Assembly (NCBI GenBank): GCA_022036555.1
Contig: CM039135.1
Coordinates: forward strand, 38,590,625-38,654,624
DNA: 64,000 bases
Source: Microstegium vimineum
Lineage: Eukaryota > Streptophyta > Magnoliopsida > Poales > Poaceae
Direction: 5' to 3'
Shown here: positions 1-12,010 of the stretch, piece after piece
Layout of the letters: each line of letters begins with the position of its first letter
Position numbering within the stretch: position 1 is the first letter of the stretch
The notes under the pieces: model-generated
Database searches by the model: none
The model's input: the letters and a program-made list of their open reading frames with translations, nothing else
Told to the model about the DNA's origin: nothing
Translations under genes and position numbers: made by a program

Positions 1-88
1 GGCGGCGCGGTTAGGACCCGACGCGCGCTCGGGAGGGCGGCGCGATCGGAAGCCTACGCGCGCCGTGCAGCGGAAAAAAGGAAAGAGT

Positions 89-100
89 CTGTTGATACCA
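89..100 (-). other. Putative primer-binding site next to copia-like LTR
   Basis: Read on the minus strand this is TGGTATCAACAG, directly abutting the end of the LTR at 101-277. Ty1-copia primer-binding sites pair with the 3' end of initiator methionine tRNA and normally begin TGGTATCA. The sequence beyond (1-88) is GC-rich and would be the start of the element's internal region, leaving the window on the left. Confidence 0.5.
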
Positions 101-277
101 TGAGAGAGAATATCTCGGGATTAATTATGTATTAGATGGCAAAAGTACAGGGGTACACATACATATATAGGCAAGGATCATTAGGGTTTATAAAAACACC
201 CAATCCTTGCCTAATCTGCCATCTACACATAAGGCAGTCCAGCCATGGGCTTGGACGCCAGGCCCAAGGTCTCTACA
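101..277 (-). repeat. Short LTR of a copia-like element cut by the window edge
   Basis: On the minus strand the segment starts TGTAGAGACC and ends TCTCTCTCA, giving the TG...CA form of an LTR with a weak terminal inverted repeat. It is 177 bp and has a TATA-like TATATATG stretch in the middle. The tRNA-iMet-type primer-binding site follows at once, which makes this the 5' LTR of an element whose body lies to the left of base 1. The second LTR and target duplication are not in the window, so the upper boundary at 277 is inferred. The short LTR would suit a TRIM or other small copia-type element. Confidence 0.45.
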
Positions 278-2655
278 GCATGCACATATTTTAACATTAT
301 ATTTAAATAAAAAATGATAGAAAAACGTCCAACAAAGACTTTACCAAGCATATATATCAACAAAAACAAATGAACAATCATCTACGACAGTTACAACTTA
401 AGAGCATGCATCAGTTGCAAACCCGGGCTCTTTATTCACTGCATCGGCCCCCCACGCGTCCATTTCGCCGGTCCAGACGGCAGCGAAAGGACGCCCGAGC
501 TGAGCTCACTGGCGGCAGCTCGCACAGCACTTGCTTCCTTCTCCGCTGTCGTTTGTGTGTGTGTGTGTGTAAAATAAAACAGGTGGTGGATCGTAGGAAT
601 GGAACACGACAACCCCCGTCGCCGCCGCCTCCGGGCCGTCTTTCTTGATCTCATCTCTTGTTTTAATTAATTAATTATCCGAAGGAATAGAAGAAAAGAA
701 AAGAAAAAGGGTTGTTAATTTAAGGATGATGGATGGATGGATTGCGGATACGGTCGCTTTGACGACACTACTCATAGCCTTAGATTGCGTTGTCAGAAAG
801 CCAGCACTTCCCAATATAAAACGCGGGGCGTCGTCGTCCCGGCAGATCCCCGCGCCGATCTCGAGCAGCGCCCTTTTGTCGCCCGAAAGCTCTCCCCGGC
901 TTGTAATTGTAATGTAATGTATTGTATCCTGGCACTGCCAGGGGCCAGGGTCGTTCCTGATAAAACAATCGAAAAGATCCAGTGAAATTCCTGCTAAGAC
1001 ATGGGATGATGCTATGCTAAGAGATGAGGTAAATCTATCCAGGAGTCGCCCTCTCGTACCTAATTCAATTCCGGGGATAAGTTTCTGCAGTTTGATACAG
1101 CTAACGAACGCTTTTGGTGCTCGGCCGGTCGTGGATCATCACTGGTCCGTCGGCCTGGACAGCGTCGTTGCCAGCATCCTGTAGCGCAACAGCGATGGAT
1201 GGGCCGACCGATCGATCGAGGTCGCCGGCTCTCGTTTCCGGCCACTCTGACAGCGAAGATCTGTCCCGTTCCGTGGCACCGACGGAACGACGACGGATGA
1301 TATATGATCGGTGGATGGATGTCGATCGCCCGATTTTTCCTGCTCGATCGGACGCAGCCTCGTCGTGTTGGGGTGCATGCGCGCGGGCGGCGTACGTGTG
1401 CTGCGCGCGCGCGGCCACACAAGCTGGGCCTGATGGAACAAACCTGCTACAGCTGGGTAATGAATGATCTGGAAGCAACGCCGAGCTGTCATGTTATGTT
1501 ACGCTGGGCAGATCGATGCTAGCAACGGGCGCTCGCTCGTTGAGCCGGCCGCTTCCGTCGCGATCCGGGCGCGCGTCACGGAATGCAACTGGCCGCCAGG
1601 CACGACAGGGAAAGGGGGCGGTCGTGTTGATACTACCAGTCCTCCACAAAGATTTTCCAAAACGAAAGAAACGCCGCCATCCCCTGCAGAAACGAACGAA
1701 CGGCGGTCACCGTCGTCGCGGTCGGGGCTGCAGCACTGTCACGAACGTCTCCAGAGTGATGATATTCCTCCTGTCCCGCCGGTTTGTTTGGCCACGCTTC
1801 GATCGATCGCGGTCGCCGCGCGCAGGCTGCGGGGCAAGCGAGGCAGAGGCAGAGGGGCGGCGGAAAGGTACCGGTACCGGGGCGGGCAGCGAACCAACGG
1901 CCCCGCCGCCCCGCGCGTCGCGGTCGCGGCGTTTTGGATCAGGGCATCGGGTTGCTGTGCCACGTGGGGTGCCGGCGCGGGGGACCAGTGGCCGGGGGCG
2001 GACGACGGCGGGCGAGAGCCGAGAGCGGAACAGATGCGCGAGGAGGAGCGGACAAATCCAGCGTCGCTGCGTCGCGTCTCGATCTCACACACATCGGCAC
2101 CACCCGCTCACTCGGCGAAGGCATTTTTTCCGGGCTGACAATTCAGACAGTGAGAGACACGAAGAATGGGACGGACAAATTGCGTGCATTGCATTGCATG
2201 CATGGAGCAAAAAAAAAAAAAAAAAAGGCTGCATCTTTCGTTTTTCCTCTTGCGTCTAGCTTGACGCAGCTCATATTTCATTTTTTTTTTTACCACCAGG
2301 GGGGAATTCGTGCAGATCTCACTTTAATTTGCCGATCAAGCAGCAGCTAGCTAGCCCCCAGCAGCCCCCGGCCGGACGGACGGACGCACCTAACGGGTGG
2401 CCCTATCGGCATCATCATTGCCCTGCTCACCACCACCGTACCATCGGCTACTACCTCCTGGATCACCAGGATCAGCAGCGTAATCACCATCATTACCGGC
2501 AACAGCAGTGCGATCATCGCGCGTCTACCACACCAGCAGGCCAGCAGCCTCGCTCGCTCGCTTCATGATACGATGTAGTAGTATGATGCATCAGCCTCTC
2601 CTGGCTGGTGGTGATCCTCCCGTCGTCCCCCTTTGTTGCTACAGATCGACTAGAC
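278..2655. other. Intergenic DNA, no gene recognised
   Basis: This stretch lies downstream of the cytokinin dehydrogenase gene. It is partly GC-rich (about 1100-2150), with many short overlapping open frames on both strands, none with a recognisable domain, a splice-consistent extension or a family motif. Simple runs occur, such as an A run near 2210-2226 and short GATCGATC repeats. It could hold the gene's 3' UTR just below 2656, but I see no clear polyadenylation signal. Confidence 0.4.
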
Positions 2656-5470
2656 TTAGACGGCGGACGACGCCGGGGCCCGGGGGAAGATCATCTGTCC
2701 CGGCGCGAGGATCGCCAGCGGGTCGTACCGGGCCTTGCGGTCCACGAAGCGCTTCCACCTGGCGGCGCCGAAGTGGCGCGACCACTCCGCCTCGCCGCCA
2801 CGGTAGCTCGGGAAGTAGACCTTGTAGTCGTAGCCGTTGGCGCGGCAGGAGTGGAGGATCGCGCCGTTCTGCGCCACCAGCTCGTCCACCGCCGGCCCGC
2901 CGCTCCGGCAGAAGCGCAGCAGCGCCACCAGGTAGAAGATCTCGCCCTCCGGCAGCGCCACCGACGTGTTGGGGTCCCACCTGCAAGCACAGCGTTAGCT
3001 TATTAGCTGCAACTAGTACTAGTACTAGTATGGACGACTGTGAACTGAAACCACCACTACTACTATATCTAGTGTCAGGGAGGCCCACATGACATGGACT
3101 GTGCAGTGCAGTAGCCGGAGCCACTGGAGTCGATCGGGGTGGACACAGAGCAATAATTTGTCAATCATCATACATGGTACTAGTACTCCATAAGATTGGG
3201 GTTAGTGGCTCCTAATTAGATTTAGATAGAATGGGCAGCAAACGACACGACTAAATCCAAAACAGAAGCGGCGATGGCGAATCAGGGCCCATCTTCTTAC
3301 CAGTAGCACGTACGGCCCGATTCAGCAACTACCTCTGCCCCTGCCCCGGACGAGGAGCAGACGTCAGCGACACGACGAGCAGAGACGAGAGAGTGCAGGC
3401 AAGGCGGCTCACATGCGTCCCGGCCCCTCTTTGCCGCAAACGGCAACTGCACGCGCCACTGAACGGCATGCACAAGTGCGAGGAAACACTGGGATGGAGA
3501 ACTCACTTGCTCTTGAGCATGGGGTAGACGAGCATGGGCCCGTCGATGCCGTCGGCGAGCATGCCCTTGATGACGGCGCGGTCGAAGTCGGCGATGTCGC
3601 GCGCGGAGACGAAGAGGTTGAGCCACGGGTGCGGCGCGTCCCAGCTGCCGTTGCGCCGGGCCTCCTCCTCCACCCGGTTCACGCGGGACAGGAAGTCCAC
3701 GTACCCGACGTCCGCCGCGAACTCCAGGCCCCGCACGTACTTGAGCGCCGCCATCATCCGTCGGCTCACGCTCGCCGCCACCTGCTCAGCAAAAAAACCC
3801 AGTGGATTGGTCAGCATGACGAGAGCGGCAGCGCACGAACGGACGGATCGACCGACCGACCCACCGGTAGAAACAGAATCCAAACAATTAATGCCGCCGA
3901 AGCCGTGCGTGGCGCAGAGAGAAGAAAAAAAACAGCGAGCCGTGCTCCGTGGGGACGAATGGCTGGTATGATGACGCGCGCGGGGGCGTTGCCAAAAGAC
4001 GCGATCCGCTGGGTCACGGGCAAGAGGAGGCATGGCCGCTGCGAGGTGTGGGGGCTCGGCTCGGGGGCCATGCCGCATTGTACGCGCCGATTCGATCGCC
4101 AGCGGCAGGCGAGATCGGGGCGCGGCCGTGCGGCGTGGTGCTAGTGCTAGTGCTAGTGCCACCGACTGCCTGCCGCAGGGCCCCGCGTACGTTTGGCAGG
4201 ACGCAGCAGGGGATTGGGGGGAGGCAAGGCAGGCCGGAGGCGTCACCGAATCCAGCGGGAGATACACGACGAGACGAGGCACGAAGGCAGGCAGACATGC
4301 CCCTCCGCGGAAAAGTACACGCCACGCGGGGCCGGCCGGGAAAGCAATTACTGCTACCAACCTGGTCCTCGTCGCCGCCCGTCCGGTGCGCGTACTGGTA
4401 CAGGGCCACCTCCAGGCAGTAGAGGACGGGGCCTGCTCCGGCGGGGAGCAGGGACGGGTCGAAGCGGGCGCCGCCGGGGATGGGCACCGACGGCCACCCG
4501 TTGACGGGGTCGTCGCTGTTCACGAACGCGAAGCCTTCCACGTAGTCGAACGCCGCGTCGGGGGCCCGCGTCACCAGCCACTCCGCATCCGCCGTGTAGT
4601 CCGCGAAGCTCGCGTACACCACGCGCGTCCACCGCACCTGCGGCCATGGCAACCAAACCGAGAATGGCAACGTCAGCACTGAGCAGTGCCCAACCAAGCA
4701 AGCAAGCAAGGAAGCTGCGGAATGTTTGGCCCCGAGCGACGACGACGACGACGCGCGTTCTCACTCACCGCCTTGGGCGCCTTGTGGAGCGGGATCCGGG
4801 CGCGTGTGATGACGCCGAACTGGCCGAGCCCACCGAGCACGGCGAAGAAGAGGTCCGGGTGGGACGAAGGCGAGCAGACGCGGCGCTCGCCGTCGCCCGT
4901 GACCACCTCGAGCTCGGCTACGTTCGACACCTGGGGCCCGTAGCGGAACGACTGCCCGCTGACGCCGCCGTTGGAGAGCGTGCCACCCACGGTGAGGCGG
5001 AGGTAGTCCGTCCAGGACGCCGGGGCCAGTCCGTGGTTGTCGACGCCCCAGCGGAGCACCTCCTCCCAGAGCGCGCCGCCAGGGACGTCGGCGAAGCACT
5101 GGCCGCCTTCGGGGCACAGCTGGACCAGCTGCATACCGCCGCGCCGGGACGAGAGCGAGCGCATGTCGAGGACCAGCCCGCCCTCGGCCATGGCCTGCCC
5201 GGCCACCGAGTGTCCGTTCCCGCGGGCGGCCACGGTGAGGTGCGGGGTCCGTGCCGCCGCGCGGATGGCGCTCGCCACGTCGTCCGCGCTCGCCGGACGG
5301 ACCACGGCCGCGGGCATGGCGCTAACGAGCCCGCCGAAGTCCTTCGCCGCCACGCGCCCGGCCGCCGCGTCGCCGGCGGCCGCTGCCGACGCCATGGTGG
5401 CGGGCTTGAGCTCGCCGGCGTCCTCAGGCTCGGTGGCCGCCGTCGCGCGGTCCATGTACGCGAGCATCAT
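2656..5470 (-). CDS. CKX11: Cytokinin dehydrogenase, cytosolic CKX11/CKX7 type
   Basis: Four exons read on the minus strand: 5470-4769, 4637-4362, 3781-3507 and 2980-2656, all with GT-AG introns, giving 525 aa. The enzyme oxidises the side chain of isoprenoid cytokinins and so lowers active cytokinin. The N-terminal FAD-binding domain carries GNGHS (His87, the covalent flavin site in this family), the WTDYL motif with the catalytic Asp155, then GGTLSNGGVSGQ. The C-terminal cytokinin-binding domain ends with YDPLAILAPGQMIFPR. The start MMLAYMD has no hydrophobic signal peptide, unlike most CKX proteins, which points to the cytosolic subgroup (AtCKX7, OsCKX11, maize CKX10). Length and N-terminus match OsCKX11 as I recall it. 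Most plant CKX proteins have GHGHS; here the first His is Asn, which I believe is normal in this subgroup. No disruption was seen. The symbol is by similarity, not by proof of orthology. Confidence 0.93.
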
Positions 5471-5727
5471 CTTTGCTGGCTGGCTGGCTGGCTGCTGATG
5501 GCCGGTGGGAGCTGTGTCTGTCAGGCAAGGCAAGGGAAAACAAACCCCCCGCGCGGGCGCGGCCAAAGCCGGTGACTGCCTGACTGACTACTGGTGAGGC
5601 AGAGGCAGAGCAGCTAGCTATAGGCTTCGGGGTGGGACGCGCGCTCTCTCCCTCACAGTGTACTGTGATGTCACCGCGCTCTGGAGTAGCTACTTGCTTG
5701 AGCTCGTGGTAGTTTGGGTCGCGGGGG

Positions 5728-5734
5728 TTTTATA
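5728..5734 (-). promoter_or_regulatory. TATA box of the cytokinin dehydrogenase gene
   Basis: On the minus strand this reads TATAAAA, followed by CCCCCGC. It lies about 260 bp upstream of the CKX start codon at 5470, leaving room for a 5' UTR of roughly 200-230 nt. It is the best TATA match between the start codon and 5.8 kb. Confidence 0.55.
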
Positions 5735-6869
5735 ACGAGCGGACACGCGGACGTCCAATTGTACTCTCTCATGTGTTTTTTTCCCCTCAAACCAAAAACA
5801 AACAAAGCAAAATAAACAAGCCCCGAGTTCTGCTTTTTCGAGTTTCACAGAAGATTGCGTATTTTGCATTTCGCGGCGAGATGGATGGATGCACGGACGC
5901 TTACGATCGGATCTAACGTTAGTTTGTCTGCCACTACTGTGCGAGCAGAGCAGAGCAAAGCAAAAGCAAACCCATAGAGAATCAGATAGATAGATAGATA
6001 GATAGATGGGCCATGCATTTGGGCCTGCAAATAATTCGTCCTACCAAGTACCAATTGATCGCCGTGTACTGGACCCCTGAAACCCGTCACCGCGCCGGTG
6101 CGGGGGTGGAAGTGGAATGGCGGATGGATAAAATGGATATACGAGAACAGGGGCACATCACATGGCACACCGTCATGCAGATTCGCCAGGTTGCAAGATT
6201 TCTCGGTGGCGGCGCCCATGCCCGGGCCGGGCATGCCCCCACGCTCCCCTGTTCAAGTTCAAGCTGAAGTTTCCATGCCCCCGGGTAGACGGAGGGAGAG
6301 ATCTAGGTGCTTCGGCTCATGATTTTTAGTGGGTCTTAATGCTATTTGTGACTATTTTATTAGGAGAGAAAAACACTATATTTAGTAACAAGTTTAAGCG
6401 AACGGGACCGCCGAACGATGCTGTTTGCTGTGGTGCAGGCCCATGTCCTGTGCGGTGCAGGTGCAGGACGCTGGTGTGGAGTAGTATGCCTGTACCGCGG
6501 CTTGACCAATGGCATGGGAAAACTGTACCACGGTGCTCTGCTCCTTGCCGCGTCAAGAGCGGCGCACCGAGAGCACGCACGGCCGCGGCGCGATCGGCGA
6601 GCTCGGGATTGGAAGACGGGGAGGAGGTCTGGTCGTGGTCGGGTAGGGTAGGGTCCAGGACGCAGGAGCGCCACTCGCTCGCTCTCTCTCTGTCCCACCC
6701 ACGCAAACACTCAACAGCCGGGAGCCGTGTCGTGTTCCTCCGGGTGATGGGAGCCGGATGGCGCCGCCTTCAGGGATTGGCGTGCCTGGGCGGCGAAACG
6801 GAATTCCGAGGGAGGGAGGGACGTTTTGGAGCCACTGGACACAGCCCGCTGCCACACGCAACAGGAAGG
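5735..6869. other. Upstream region of CKX, no gene recognised
   Basis: This is non-coding DNA that probably holds the CKX promoter. It includes a TAGA tetranucleotide run at about 5985-6005. The open frames on both strands have no family features. A GC-rich part (6390-6860) shows no recognisable exon. Confidence 0.4.
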
Positions 6870-6879
6870 CCGGGAATTT

Positions 6880-8663
6880 TGTTTGTGATGAAACAAGGAA
6901 ACTGCCTGGCCCGGGAAAATTTGTCTGTGATAGAGGGAATTTTGTTTCTCCCGATGTTTATTTGGTCGCCACCAAGCTAGTCCCCGTTGTATCGGCTCAC
7001 TCACTTGAAGGTTTACGACTTTTTACATGCCTCACTGCCTAACCCCCTCAAGGGTTGCCGCCTAACCAACACAAGATGAGGGCACTCAACGATACCTTCA
7101 ACTAGAGTTGCTCTTCGCGATCTCCCGCGGGGCGAGCACAACACCCCTTACAAATTCTTCTCCGGAGCGCCGCACAATCTTCTTACGCGCTTCGACGGAG
7201 CCACAAGCCACCAAACCGTCTAGGAGGTGGCAACCTCCAAGAGTAATAAGCACCACGAGCTTGCAAGTCGATCACCTAGTGCCACACGAAGCTATCTCTC
7301 AAAGCAACGCATTAGTAATCGCTCTCTCACACAATCGGATGAAATCTATCAAGTGTGTGTGAGTTAGAGGGCTCCCAACCAAGCACAACTAAGGGTAACA
7401 TAACCCCAAGGTGCTCAACCAGTCCCAAGGGCCGGCCATGAGCTATTTATAAGCTTCCCCACGAAACCACGAGCCTGTAGAGGGTCCGGACGCACGCAAT
7501 CAGTGCGGGCCCGGACCATGTAGTCTACGTTCGGATCCTTCTAGCTGTTTGAAACGGCTGTTGTCACGCTCACCACGCTCTGCCACGCGTCCTCCGGATG
7601 CAGCCAACAGTGCCGCACCGGACCAACACCTGCGTCCGGACCTCTACTCCAAAGAGGTTCCAGAGAGCGTCAGACACCGGACGCGCGTCCGGACGGCAAA
7701 CAGCGTCCGGTCCACTCCTCCGAGCGATTACAGAGAGCTCCAACCTCTGGACGCAGGGTCCGGAGTTCACCGTCCAGACCAACAACAGCGTCCGGACCCA
7801 CTTTGTCAGCTCTGCTTAGATAGGGGGCAGGCGACCGGACGCAGACCCGATGGTCCGGACCGCCCAAGCCCCTTGCGTCCGGAGTCAGCAGACTCGGCCA
7901 GACCTAGGGTTAGGTTCCGAACCCAAGCGCAATGGTCCGGACCCCCTTGGCCCTTGCGTCCAGAGATCGGTTTTCAGCCGAGACTCCTCCGCACTTCTTC
8001 CTTGCTTTCCCAAGTGCTAACACAAACGTGATCACCACCTTGTGCATGTGTGTTAGCATTTTCACAATCATTTTTCAAAGCATTTTCACTTGCTTCTCAC
8101 CACGTCACTCGATCCTAATTTATCGCAAAGTTAGATCGCTCACGGTGGCACTAGATAACCGATATGCAAACAAGTTTGCTCCTCTTGATAGTACGGCTAT
8201 CTATCCTAAACCCGGTCATAATCGTCTCTACACACCTATGACCGGTGAAACGAAATGCCCTATGGTTATACCTTTGCCTTGCGCATTCCATTCCATCTCC
8301 TTCTCCCATGTTGATGCAACACATGCACCAACCACTTGTCAAATGATATGATCCACTTCATATCATCACATGACCGTGTTGGTTCATCGATCTTGACCTC
8401 ACTTGCTCTTCACCGTTGCCTTGGTCTATCGGCGCCAAGCATCACCCGCTTGCCCTTCACACTTGCAATCGGTCCATCAAGCCAAGCCTCATCTTGATCT
8501 TCTCCACCTTGATCACATGACTCCATGTCATGTCTCATGTGCAATAAGCTCCTTCATCATACAATCATATGTGAACTAATCTCCTGTGTATATATCACTT
8601 AAACACATATTAGTTCACATAAGTTGTCACTCAATTATCAAAATCAAATAGGAACTCTCAACA
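6880..8663 (-). repeat. Sirevirus-like (Ty1-copia) LTR, probably solo or truncated
   Basis: On the minus strand the LTR begins TGTTGAGAGTTCC at 8663. It runs through text typical of maize and sorghum Sirevirus LTRs, including a stretch with TTGGCGCCGATAGACC. It then enters a zone (about 7480-7960) packed with copies of GCGTCCGGAC and CACCGGAC, and reaches a TATA box (TTATAAATAG near 7445-7454). Sirevirus LTRs are known for arrays of CCGG palindromes in U3. The U5 part continues to about 6880, where similarity fades; I find no closing CA and no target duplication matching the bases after 8663 (GCATG). No internal region or second LTR is visible. The family call rests on recognition, not alignment. 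Confidence 0.55.
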
Positions 8664-9963
8664 GCATGACCCGATGGCCATCTATAGTCATATAACTAAT
8701 AATGAAATTGCATATTTAAATCTTGATTACTATTATAAAGAGAATAGTATTTGAAATATCATATCTGGGAGCTTAGTTGCGAGTATGCCTAAAATACTCT
8801 CACTGTCAACAAATATAATTTTAGAATGAATCTCAATGACAACAAATTAACAAACCCATACTTTTAGGCAATTATAGGTCAATCGTGGCTATTATTTTTT
8901 GTCCAAGAACAGTGTATAAAAGTACTAAAAATTTGTAGAACCCAAATATAAGCAATTGAATGCATAATACAACAACAATGTTGCATCTAATAGATGCGCC
9001 AACTTGGTAAGTACTATATTGCTACCTATCCATTTATTAAACAATCCCTATCTAATCACACCGATAAAAATAATCTATACACATGAATGAATTAAATTGA
9101 TCAGAAAAAAATGAAGTCACCCTACATGAGTCTTTCGCATCATCTCTTAATTATCTTAATATTACTAATTAGAGACCTCCAAGGCATCCACATTAGTTAA
9201 TTCCCATGAGACGTTGTAGACAAAATGAAATCACAAATTTCCTACAATAATCATAAACATCTCTAAATATCTTTGCTAATATAACCTTGGATCTGTTTAG
9301 TTCTCAAAAAATTACTGATCTCCATGTATGGAAATTTGAAATTTAACATTATATAAACTACATTTATCATATGGAAGATAATTTAAAATAACACATAAGT
9401 CTATACCTAAATAATCCTCCATTACCATTATGAAAGATAATGCAAAGTAACATGTAACTTTGCCATAAATTATTCACACATGCCATTATGAAAGATAATA
9501 AAGAAACCTCTTTATTTTGTTTCTAAATTATTCACATGTGTCATTGTACAAAGAAAAATGGAATATCTGTAAAATCTATATATAAATACCAAAATAAGCT
9601 ACTGAGTATTCAATAATAAAAAGCATGTTTTTAAATATACATTGCTGCCATGGTTAAATTCAAAGTAAATTTAAATTTATTTGCCACCATGCATATAGAC
9701 CAATCAAACATGCATAAATTATGATAAAACTTATTTTAATAAATTATTAATCATGTAAAAAAATATTAACAAACCACATACCTATAACACTGCTGATTTA
9801 TTTAAAATTTTATTAATATTCCATGGTAATAAATTTTGTAAGCTTTTGGTAGATTAATTTATACACTTAGACTAAAACATCATGTTAAAACAATATTGAT
9901 AAATCAATTTTTAAGCACTCGATGTTTATAAAAAATACAACTACAAATATAATTCTTTGTCAT
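8664..9963. other. AT-rich intergenic DNA
   Basis: Strongly AT-rich sequence without a recognisable gene. Short stretches resemble each other (around 9360-9560, AAGATAAT-type words recur), suggesting old decayed repeats. Nothing firmer can be said. Confidence 0.4.
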
Positions 9964-10165
9964 AGCAAATTAAACAATTTGAAGGGCGGCCCTGGTGCAA
10001 GCGGTAGAGCTTTACCGCCTGTGACCAAGAGGTCCAGGGTTCGAGCCCCAGCCTCTGCACATTTGTGCGGGAAAGGCTTGCGGGCTATTTCCCTTCCCCA
10101 GACCCCGCAGTTGCGGGAAGCCTACGGCACTGGGTATGCCCTTTTTTTAGCAAATTAAACAATTT
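9964..10165 (+). mobile_element. tRNA-derived SINE (Au/p-SINE-like) with target duplication
   Basis: The element body is 9981-10148 (168 bp). It starts GAAGGGCGGCCC and has an RNA polymerase III box A (TGGTGCAAGCGG) and box B (GGTTCGAGCCC) at tRNA-like spacing. After a non-tRNA body it ends in a run of seven T, as Au SINE and p-SINE elements do. It is flanked by identical 17-bp duplications, AGCAAATTAAACAATTT, at 9964-9980 and 10149-10165. Polymerase III promoter and intact long target duplications argue for a recent insertion. It is not a functional tRNA gene: there is no cloverleaf 3' half or acceptor stem. Confidence 0.9.
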
Positions 10166-10612
10166 ATGTCATAGTGTAGGTTGAAACAACTATTTATGTA
10201 ATTATAGTACCTAAGAGAGTAGTTAGAACCTATAATCTATCTTTTAATAGAATACACAATAATTCTTTTTTCAATGAAAGACATAAGTAGCACCAAAGTT
10301 TGAACTTAATTTGTAGTTAAAAAAATTACAAGAGCATACAACAAGAGTCGACATAACTTGATCTTATGTTTCAACTAATTCATGTTAAAACCCACATAGA
10401 TAGAATTCAAAGAAGTAAAATGCATATAAAGTAATTGGTAAATTTGTCACATTGTAGAGTATCTAAATACATAGGTGTTGTATTAGAAAATGAGTAGAGA
10501 GAGTAAAGAAAACAAATTTTGATTAATTATACATACTAAATATATCCATAAAAAATTTATACTTACCATATACTCCTTGACATGGGAAGGATACAATGAT
10601 AACAAAATAATA

Positions 10613-10836
10613 TTCCCTCCATCCCTAGAACAAAATAGAAATCTTGTTTTTTTTAGAAAATAAAACAATCTTAGTTTAAGTAAATATATAAAAATATTTA
10701 TGATAAGTAATATTGTAAGAGATACTGCATTGATAATGTATTTTTTATAACAAAACTATTTAAAGAATAAAATTTGATTTTTCCCATTAAATTAGTCAAA
10801 CTTGGTATTTGACTTTGTTTTAGCATAGAGGGGTAA
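10613..10836. mobile_element. Stowaway-like MITE
   Basis: The ends form an imperfect inverted repeat (TTCCCTCCATCCCTAGAAC on the left, TTACCCCTCTATGCTAAAAC from the right), AT-rich between and flanked by TA on both sides. Tc1/Mariner-type Stowaway MITEs have CTCCCTCCG-like ends and TA duplications. Ends are diverged, so boundaries may be off by a few bases. Confidence 0.6.
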
Positions 10837-11737
10837 TAAATATGCAAAATTTCTCCCTATTTTTTGTATGGAGTTCCCTAACTAACTCTCTGAATGCATC
10901 TATTTATTTGTCTACTACAATCCTCCTATTTTTATATAGGGATTGTATACAAGTATAGTTAAGAATCTTATTGTAATCCAAATGGAATACCTCTGAGTAA
11001 AATGAATAGGGATTCTAATCCAAATAGTAAAAGTAAAGAGCATAGATTTATTTCCAATTCTATATATATAATCTATGCACATACATTGTTTAGCATGATA
11101 TGGAATTAGATTACTAAATCTATTGGATCATGTATGTAACCTAGAATCGGAAATAACCAACTTTCCATTCGATTCCCTATTCCGACATGGCTTATGATAT
11201 AATACCCCGAGAAAGATGAATAGAGATTCTAATTCTGATCGTAATCCAAATCCAAATAGTAAAAACCAAGAGTAGAGGTTTATTTCCAATTCTATATAGT
11301 CCTCAAACAAGTTTGAATAACTCTTGTCTAGCATGATATGGAGTTCGATTTCAAAGCCTATTGAGTCATGTATGTGATCTGGATTCGAAAACATCTAGCT
11401 TTCCATACGAATTCTATTTCGACATGACTCGTGACTGAAGATTACATTATACTTTTTTGTAGACAATTTTTTAAAATAATTTTCCAATACAAATCCATGG
11501 CGAGTAAATGGAAAAAGAATACTAATAAAAAAAGAATAGCAATAGACTCCGTCACAAACTCCTCTGGTTTGTAGAAAAAAACAATGAGCTATATACGGTC
11601 TCCTCTCATTCGAGACATTGAAAAAACCATATATTTAGTTTAAAAAATAACAATATAATGAGTTGATGATGAAAAAAGGTTGAAAGAGATATAAAAAACG
11701 TAAAATATGAATAAACATGCAATGCTGTTTGTGTTGT

Positions 11738-12010
11738 ATCAATAAAGGCAACGTATCATGTGCAACCCAGCTTCGTGTGCAACTTATGCATCCACCAATT
11801 AAGGCCACAAGATCTACATCCAACGTCTAAGATTTTTTTTCACTTAAACCCCTCCACCTAAATACACACGGGTTATCTTTAAACCGCACAGGTGGAGGGG
11901 TTTAAGTGAAAAAACCCTCAGACATTGGATCTAAATCTTGTGGCCTTAATTGGTGGTTGCATAGGTTGCACACGAAGCTGAGTTGCACATGATACGTTGC
12001 CATCAATAAA
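11738..12010. mobile_element. Foldback Mutator-type element with 9-bp target duplication
   Basis: The body is 11747-12001 (255 bp). It is almost all inverted repeat: arms of about 110 bp, beginning GGCAACGTATCATGTGCAAC, fold around a spacer of about 30 bp near 11862-11888. The flanks carry identical 9-bp duplications ATCAATAAA at 11738-11746 and 12002-12010. A 9-bp duplication with long terminal inverted repeats is the mark of Mutator-superfamily elements; this one has no coding capacity. Confidence 0.8.

Noticed and set aside
1464..2350. Overlapping 117-247-codon frames on both strands
   Set aside because: Low stop density from GC-rich DNA, no family features, no splice-consistent extension and no conserved start.
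7480..7960. CRISPR-like array
   Set aside because: Repeat words are short, degenerate and irregularly spaced, in both orientations, within a plant LTR.
9984..10060. A functional tRNA gene
   Set aside because: Box A and box B are present, but there is no acceptor stem or complete cloverleaf. The poly-T end and long target duplications show a SINE.
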